Positions 59,970 to 64,000 of a DNA stretch of 64,000 nucleotides are shown here, one piece after another. How positions within the stretch are numbered: position 1 is the first letter of the stretch; every line of letters starts with the position of its first letter. The notes under the pieces are model-generated. The model had not been told where the DNA came from. It did not search any database and saw only the letters and a program-made list of their open reading frames with translations. Source of the DNA: a cf. Phormidesmis sp. LEGE 11477 (GTDB taxonomy: Bacteria > Cyanobacteriota > Cyanobacteriia > Phormidesmidales > Phormidesmidaceae); the NCBI RefSeq assembly GCF_015207105.1, contig NZ_JADEXO010000006.1:44972-108971 (forward strand), given 5' to 3'. A program made the translations under genes and the position numbers.

Positions 59970-61175
59970 CTATGCTTCGTCCAAAGCCGCAATGCCAGGA
60001 AGCGTTTTACCTTCGAGCAGTTCTAAACTAGCGCCACCGCCAGTAGAAATGTGGCTCATCTTGTCAGCAAGGCCCGCTTGCTCAACGGCTGCAACGGAGT
60101 CGCCACCGCCGATGATGGTGATACAGCCTTTGTCGGTAAGCCCGGCAAGCGTAGTCGCAATGCCTGTTGTTCCCTTTGCGAACGCCTCCATCTCAAATAC
60201 ACCCATGGGCCCGTTCCAAATGACGCTCTTACAATCAGCGAGTGCATCCTGGAAAGTCTTTACAGAGTCAGGGCCGATGTCCAAACCCATCCAACCCTCA
60301 GGAATGTCGTTGACGCTGACAGTCTGAGTGTTGGCATCTGCGGCAAATTTGTCAGCCACGATCACATCTGTAGGGAGCAAAAACTCAACGCCCTTTTCTT
60401 TAGCCTTCGCTTCTAGCTTCTTCGCCAAATCCAACTTGTCTTCTTCTACTAAGGAACTGCCGACGCTCATACCACGCGCCTTATAGAAGGTGAAGATCAT
60501 GCCGCCGCCGATGAAAATTTTGTCGACCTTGTCTAGCAGCGTTTCGATCACGCCAATTTTAGAAGAAACCTTGGAGCCACCGACGATCGCAGCCAAAGGA
60601 CGCTGAGGATTATCCACAGTCTCTTGCAAAAACTTCAGCTCTTTTTCAATTAAAGAACCGGCAACCGCTGGGCTGAGGTATTCAGTCACACCGGCTGTAG
60701 AAGCGTGAGCGCGGTGAGCCGTACCAAAGGCATCGTTTACATAGAGGTCAGCATTCGCAGCTAGCTGCTTAGCGAACTCAGGATCGTTATTGGTTTCGCC
60801 ATCATAGAAACGAACGTTTTCCAACAAGGCAACCTGACCGTTTTCCATCCCAGAAATTTTAGTAGCCACTTCGTCACCAATGCAGTCGTCGCATTTGATC
60901 ACGTCTTGACCGAGCTTTTCAGAAAGACGCGCGGCTACGGGAGTTAGGCGCATGCCCTCGACGACCTTACCCTTGGGACGACCGAAGTGACTCGCTAGGA
61001 TGACTTTTGCTCCCTTAGCGGTCAAGTCCTGAATAGTCGGTAGGGCCGCTCGGATACGGGTATCGTCAGTAATGTTGCCCGCATCGTCGAGCGGAACGTT
61101 GAAGTCAGCGCGTACTAGCACTCGCTTTCCAGAAACGTCAGATGCAGATAGATCAGCTAGCGCTTTCTTGGCCAC
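59970..61175 (-). CDS. pgk: Phosphoglycerate kinase
   Basis: A 401-residue enzyme of glycolysis and the Calvin cycle that interconverts 1,3-bisphosphoglycerate and 3-phosphoglycerate with [62 protein letters not shown] and the C-terminal nucleotide loops [10 protein letters not shown] and [13 protein letters not shown] are complete. It stands alone, divergent from the UspA gene. Codons and length are typical. Confidence 0.97.
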   Translation of the reverse strand: MAKKALADLSASDVSGKRVLVRADFNVPLDDAGNITDDTRIRAALPTIQDLTAKGAKVILASHFGRPKGKVVEGMRLTPVAARLSEKLGQDVIKCDDCIGDEVATKISGMENGQVALLENVRFYDGETNNDPEFAKQLAANADLYVNDAFGTAHRAHASTAGVTEYLSPAVAGSLIEKELKFLQETVDNPQRPLAAIVGGSKVSSKIGVIETLLDKVDKIFIGGGMIFTFYKARGMSVGSSLVEEDKLDLAKKLEAKAKEKGVEFLLPTDVIVADKFAADANTQTVSVNDIPEGWMGLDIGPDSVKTFQDALADCKSVIWNGPMGVFEMEAFAKGTTGIATTLAGLTDKGCITIIGGGDSVAAVEQAGLADKMSHISTGGGASLELLEGKTLPGIAALDEA

Positions 61176-61380
61176 AGAAAATACTCTCCTAAAAATATGT
61201 AACGTTCATGTGCATCAGTGCTAAAAGCGGAGTAAAGCTTGTCTACTTTTGATACAGTTCGCTTTTGGCAGATGCGTAAGGCTGTAATAAATGCGTAAAA
61301 TTGCCTATGTGTCTATTAGTTTACAGAAGTCTGTGATCTCTTCTGAAACAAACCTATCGAAACCCTAGATCCAACCTTTT

Positions 61381-61788
61381 ATGTACAAAACGCTTCTCCT
61401 TTCAATCGACTCTAGCCCTAGCGCTAAAAAAGTTTTACAGACCGCGCTCGATATGGCTCAGCTATGCGGCTCTAAAGTGGTGGTGCTCTCTGTTGTCGAA
61501 ACCCAGGAGCAAAGCGATCCAGCCCATCCTGAACAAACCTCTACTGAGGCAGTAGCAGCGCTACTTTCCAAGAGCAAAACCGTCTTTGAACAGCGGGGCT
61601 TTGCCGCCGAAACGATTGAGCGAGAGGGGAATCCAGCCTTTATTATCTGCGACGTTGCCGATGATGTTTCTGCCGATTTGATTGTCATGGGCTGCCGGGG
61701 GACGGGGCTGATCGAAGATGGCTGCGAAGAAAGTGTGAGCAACCGGGTAATCAACTTGGCCCCCTGTCCAGTGTTAGTCGTTCCTTAG
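61381..61788 (+). CDS. Universal stress protein (UspA family)
   Basis: A 135-residue single Usp domain: YKTLLLSIDSSPSAKKVL at the start, VVVLSVVETQEQ, ADLIVMGCRGTGLIEDG and NLAPCPVLVVP at the end. The G-x2-G-x9-G-type ATP motif is recognisable (GCRGTG then SVSNRV), with less canonical residues in the last part. It responds to stress in other bacteria; the role here is not deducible. Confidence 0.87.
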   Translation: MYKTLLLSIDSSPSAKKVLQTALDMAQLCGSKVVVLSVVETQEQSDPAHPEQTSTEAVAALLSKSKTVFEQRGFAAETIEREGNPAFIICDVADDVSADLIVMGCRGTGLIEDGCEESVSNRVINLAPCPVLVVP

Positions 61789-61836
61789 GGCATTTAGGCT
61801 CTAAGCTAGTGACTTAATTCGGCGACCTAATCTTTT

Positions 61837-62718
61837 ATGGCGACTCCTGCGATTCAGTGGTACCCAGGACATATTGCAAAGGCAGAGAAGGCTTTGCAAG
61901 CACAGATCAAGCGGGTGGATGTGGTGCTAGAAGTGCGCGATGCGCGGATTCCATTGACGACGCGGCACCCAGATTTGGAGCAGTGGCTAGGGGATAAAAA
62001 GCGAGTGCTGGTGGTAAACCGGGTGGATATGATTCTGCCGGAGATGCGCGATCGCTGGCAAACCTGGTTCAAAGCCAACGACCAAACTGCCTACTACACC
62101 AATGCCAATCAGGGCAAAGGCGTCGGCCAAATCGCCAGGGCCGCTCAGCAGGCAGGAACAGCGATGAATCAGCGGCGAAAGGATCGAGGGATGCGATCGC
62201 GCCCCGTTCGCGCCGTGGTGATTGGCTTTCCCAACGTCGGCAAATCCGCTCTGATCAATCGCCTACTCAAGCGCAAAATTGTCGAGAGCGCCCGCAAAGC
62301 CGGCGTGACCCGGCAGCTCCGCTGGGTCAGAATCTCAGACGAAATTGAACTGCTAGACGCTCCAGGTATCATTCCGGCTCAGCTGACGGATCAAAAAGCT
62401 GCGCTCAAACTCGCTATCTGTGACGACATCGGCGAAGCTGCCTACGATACGCAAAGAGTCGCCGCCGCCTTCGTCGAACTCCTAAAAGAATTAGACCAGA
62501 CCGAAATTGAGGCAGGCACAGCAAAAATCCCTACTCGAACGCAAGCACTCCAATCTCGCTATGAGCTAGATCCGACTGACTGCACTGGCGAAACTTATCT
62601 GGTTCGACTAGCCGAGCATAGGTTTCAAGGTAGTCAGGAACGGGCAGCAAGAAAGTTACTGACCGAATTTCGTAAAGGCGTGTTGGGCAATCTGAGCTTG
62701 GAATTACCCCCTAGCTAG
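61837..62718 (+). CDS. rbgA: Ribosome biogenesis GTPase YlqF/RbgA
   Basis: A 293-residue circularly permuted GTPase that aids late 50S assembly. The order is G4 (VVNRVDMI), then G1 (GFPNVGKSALINRL), G2-region (AGVTRQLRWV) and G3 (LLDAPGIIP), as required for the permuted class. It starts with IQWYPGHIAKAEKAL, the YlqF signature. It lies 18 bp before the sulfotransferase gene on the same strand. Confidence 0.93.
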   Translation: MATPAIQWYPGHIAKAEKALQAQIKRVDVVLEVRDARIPLTTRHPDLEQWLGDKKRVLVVNRVDMILPEMRDRWQTWFKANDQTAYYTNANQGKGVGQIARAAQQAGTAMNQRRKDRGMRSRPVRAVVIGFPNVGKSALINRLLKRKIVESARKAGVTRQLRWVRISDEIELLDAPGIIPAQLTDQKAALKLAICDDIGEAAYDTQRVAAAFVELLKELDQTEIEAGTAKIPTRTQALQSRYELDPTDCTGETYLVRLAEHRFQGSQERAARKLLTEFRKGVLGNLSLELPPS

Positions 62719-62736
62719 AGACTTACCCACCTGCCC

Positions 62737-63564
62737 ATGCTGCAAAAAGCGCTATTCACGGTCCATCCACCGACCTATCGGCTTTTTGACAGGGCCAGGC
62801 AAAAGCTACGCCCGCAGTTTGAATCAGCCGCGCAAAAACACCTGCGTGAGCGGCAAAGCGCTGACTATCTACTGATTTCGCTGACGAACTGCGGTCGCAC
62901 CTGGCTGCGAATTATTTTAGGTCAGGCGATCGCACTGCACTACCACCTGCCTGAGGTCAACATTCACGATCTGTTCAGGCTCTCAGAAGCCGATCCGCGC
63001 CTGCCTGCTATCAAGCCCATGCACGAAAAGTACGACCAGTTTGGCCACGGATACACCAGGCAAAAAGTCATTCTGCTCGTCAGAGATCCTAGAGATGCCC
63101 TAGTTTCTCGCTATCACCAGCATAAGAAGCAGCTAGGTTTTGACAGCCTAGAGCGCTATATAGCCGAAAGCACAGAGCTGGCTGACTACATTCAGTTCTA
63201 CAACGACTGGCAGCTTGATCAAGCGGCAGCAGGGCGGTTAGTGATTCGCTACGAAGATATGAAAGCCGATACGCTCAGCGAAATCAGCCGAGTTTTTGCC
63301 TTTTTAGACCTACCGATGGCGACGGACGCAATGGAGCAAGCGATCGCCCAAGCCTCTTTTCAAAACATGCGAAAGATGGAGCTAAAAGGTGGCGAAGCAG
63401 TCGGTATCGGCGTGATGGCAAAAAGAGATGTGAATAGGCCAAATTCTTTCAAGGTACGCAAAGGCTCAGTAGGTGGCTATCGCACGGAGCTACCAGGGGC
63501 GCTAGTCGCGATGATGGATGAAGCGGTTAGCACAAAATTAAATCCAGTTTATGGCTATCAGTAG
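62737..63564 (+). CDS. Sulfotransferase domain protein
   Basis: A 275-residue PAPS-dependent sulfotransferase. The 5'-phosphosulfate loop is ISLTNCGRTWLRIILG, the 3'-phosphate motif is LLVRDPRDALVSRYHQHKK, followed by LVIRYEDMKADT. In cyanobacteria such enzymes sulfate glycans or lipids; with the glycosyltransferase 67 bp downstream, extracellular polysaccharide modification is likely but inferred. The protein is close to the usual size of the family. Confidence 0.88.
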   Translation: MLQKALFTVHPPTYRLFDRARQKLRPQFESAAQKHLRERQSADYLLISLTNCGRTWLRIILGQAIALHYHLPEVNIHDLFRLSEADPRLPAIKPMHEKYDQFGHGYTRQKVILLVRDPRDALVSRYHQHKKQLGFDSLERYIAESTELADYIQFYNDWQLDQAAAGRLVIRYEDMKADTLSEISRVFAFLDLPMATDAMEQAIAQASFQNMRKMELKGGEAVGIGVMAKRDVNRPNSFKVRKGSVGGYRTELPGALVAMMDEAVSTKLNPVYGYQ

Positions 63565-63583
63565 CCCAGCAATAGCAATCCAC

Positions 63584-63623
63584 TGAAAGAGCATGAGAGA
63601 GCGTGAAAGAGCATGAAAGAGCA
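63584..63623 (+). repeat. Four 10-bp tandem repeats before a glycosyltransferase gene
   Basis: TGAAAGAGCA repeats at 63584, 63594 (two changes), 63604 and 63614, directly ahead of the GAGGAAAC ribosome-binding region. Copy-number change could alter spacing of upstream signals. Confidence 0.85.
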
Positions 63624-63631
63624 GAGGAAAC

Positions 63632-64000
63632 ATGGCTGCATCTAAACCCCTGCGGGCATTGACGGTTTCGGTAGTTGCCCCAGACTTATCAGGGGGTGGC
63701 ACCACCCGAGTTTATTTGGTAGCCAATGCGCTACAGCAGCTAGGCTGCGAGGTGACGGTAGTAGGCTGTCAGTTTTCAGAAGAGCTGTATCCAACACCGC
63801 CCGCTAACTTAAAAGTGAAAGCCGTGCGATCGCAGCGGTCTGTTCGGTATGCAGCCACTCTCCAAGTGCTTCTCGGTCATATTACAGGCGATATTATCTA
63901 CGCGATTAAGCCCAGACCTACCAGCTTTGGCACCGCCTTAATCCGAAAGCTCGCCACCCGCAAGCCACTCATCTTAGACATAGACGACTGGGAAATGAGC
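63632..64000 (+). CDS. Glycosyltransferase, N-terminal part (runs off the window)
   Basis: The frame opens at ATG 63632 with AGAGG eight bases ahead and continues to the window end (123 codons). LTVSVVAPDLSGGGTTRVYL followed by VANALQQLGCEVTVVG is the donor-fold start of GT4-family enzymes, and TGDIIYAIKPRPTSFG and PLILDIDDWEMS are typical of them. It probably works with the upstream sulfotransferase on surface polysaccharide. Confidence 0.8.
   Translation, partial: MAASKPLRALTVSVVAPDLSGGGTTRVYLVANALQQLGCEVTVVGCQFSEELYPTPPANLKVKAVRSQRSVRYAATLQVLLGHITGDIIYAIKPRPTSFGTALIRKLATRKPLILDIDDWEMS

Noticed and set aside
1..64000. tRNA or rRNA genes
   Set aside because: No cloverleaf-like segment with a GTTCRANNC T-arm was found in intergenic DNA; a dedicated tRNA scan would settle it.

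Overview
The window comes from a cyanobacterial chromosome. The evidence is the dense scatter of the HIP1 octamer GCGATCGC, a ferredoxin-type glutamate synthase, a Tab2-family protein, a cyanobacterial S1 paralogue, DUF1997, and an RNase E that ends in the Arg-rich PNPase-binding tail typical of cyanobacteria. Gene style (many Uma2, HicAB, DUF433/DUF5615 and PPC proteins, short dispersed repeats) suggests a larger-genome lineage of the Leptolyngbya/Phormidesmis type, but the species cannot be fixed from sequence reading alone.

Layout. 1-6 kb: tail of a probable histidine kinase, a small secreted protein, an SPFH/stomatin protein beside rlmN, a ChaN-like lipoprotein-type protein, a DUF4188 gene and the 3' remnant of an NCS2 nucleobase permease. 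6-12.7 kb: a four-gene minus-strand cluster that looks like a conflict/defence island: CHAT protease-TIR-AAA, a DUF433/DUF5615 toxin-antitoxin pair with coupled starts, and an AAA-coiled coil-TM-WD40 protein whose ten WD repeats are almost identical except at four fixed positions. 13-19 kb: gamma-glutamyltransferase, a frameshifted antitoxin, small membrane and secreted proteins, and an orphan gene ending in a 24-bp perfect palindrome. 19-28 kb: gltB (Fd-GOGAT), a NAGPA-domain exported protein, a mannose-6-P isomerase-type cupin and an IscA-like protein. 28-33.3 kb: the str operon rpsL-rpsG-fusA-tuf-rpsJ with a recognisable promoter and terminator. 33.4-44 kb: LON-domain protein, pheA, DUF1997, then the minus-strand run asd-dapA-rnj-rne-rnhB, combining the early lysine/diaminopimelate pathway with both major RNases. 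44.6-48.3 kb: tig-clpP-clpX protein-folding and proteolysis operon. 48.5-54.4 kb: alpha/beta hydrolase, HicAB, GntR regulator, S1-domain protein, Tab2, sugar ABC permease. 54.5-64 kb: a 1007-residue secreted GDPD/phytase-like/RTX protein, a PD-(D/E)XK-like gene broken by a small dispersed repeat, Uma2, pgk, UspA, RbgA GTPase, sulfotransferase and the start of a glycosyltransferase.

Most informative observations: (1) the CHAT-TIR-AAA / TA / AAA-WD40 cluster and the pattern of WD40 diversification, which is the best candidate here for an undescribed system; (2) two copies of one ~33-bp dispersed repeat, one read in frame inside gltB and one breaking a nuclease-like gene; (3) several short duplications that sit on or beside stop codons; (4) remnants of decayed genes (NCS2 permease, antitoxin). 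No tRNA, rRNA, CRISPR array or complete insertion sequence was seen.
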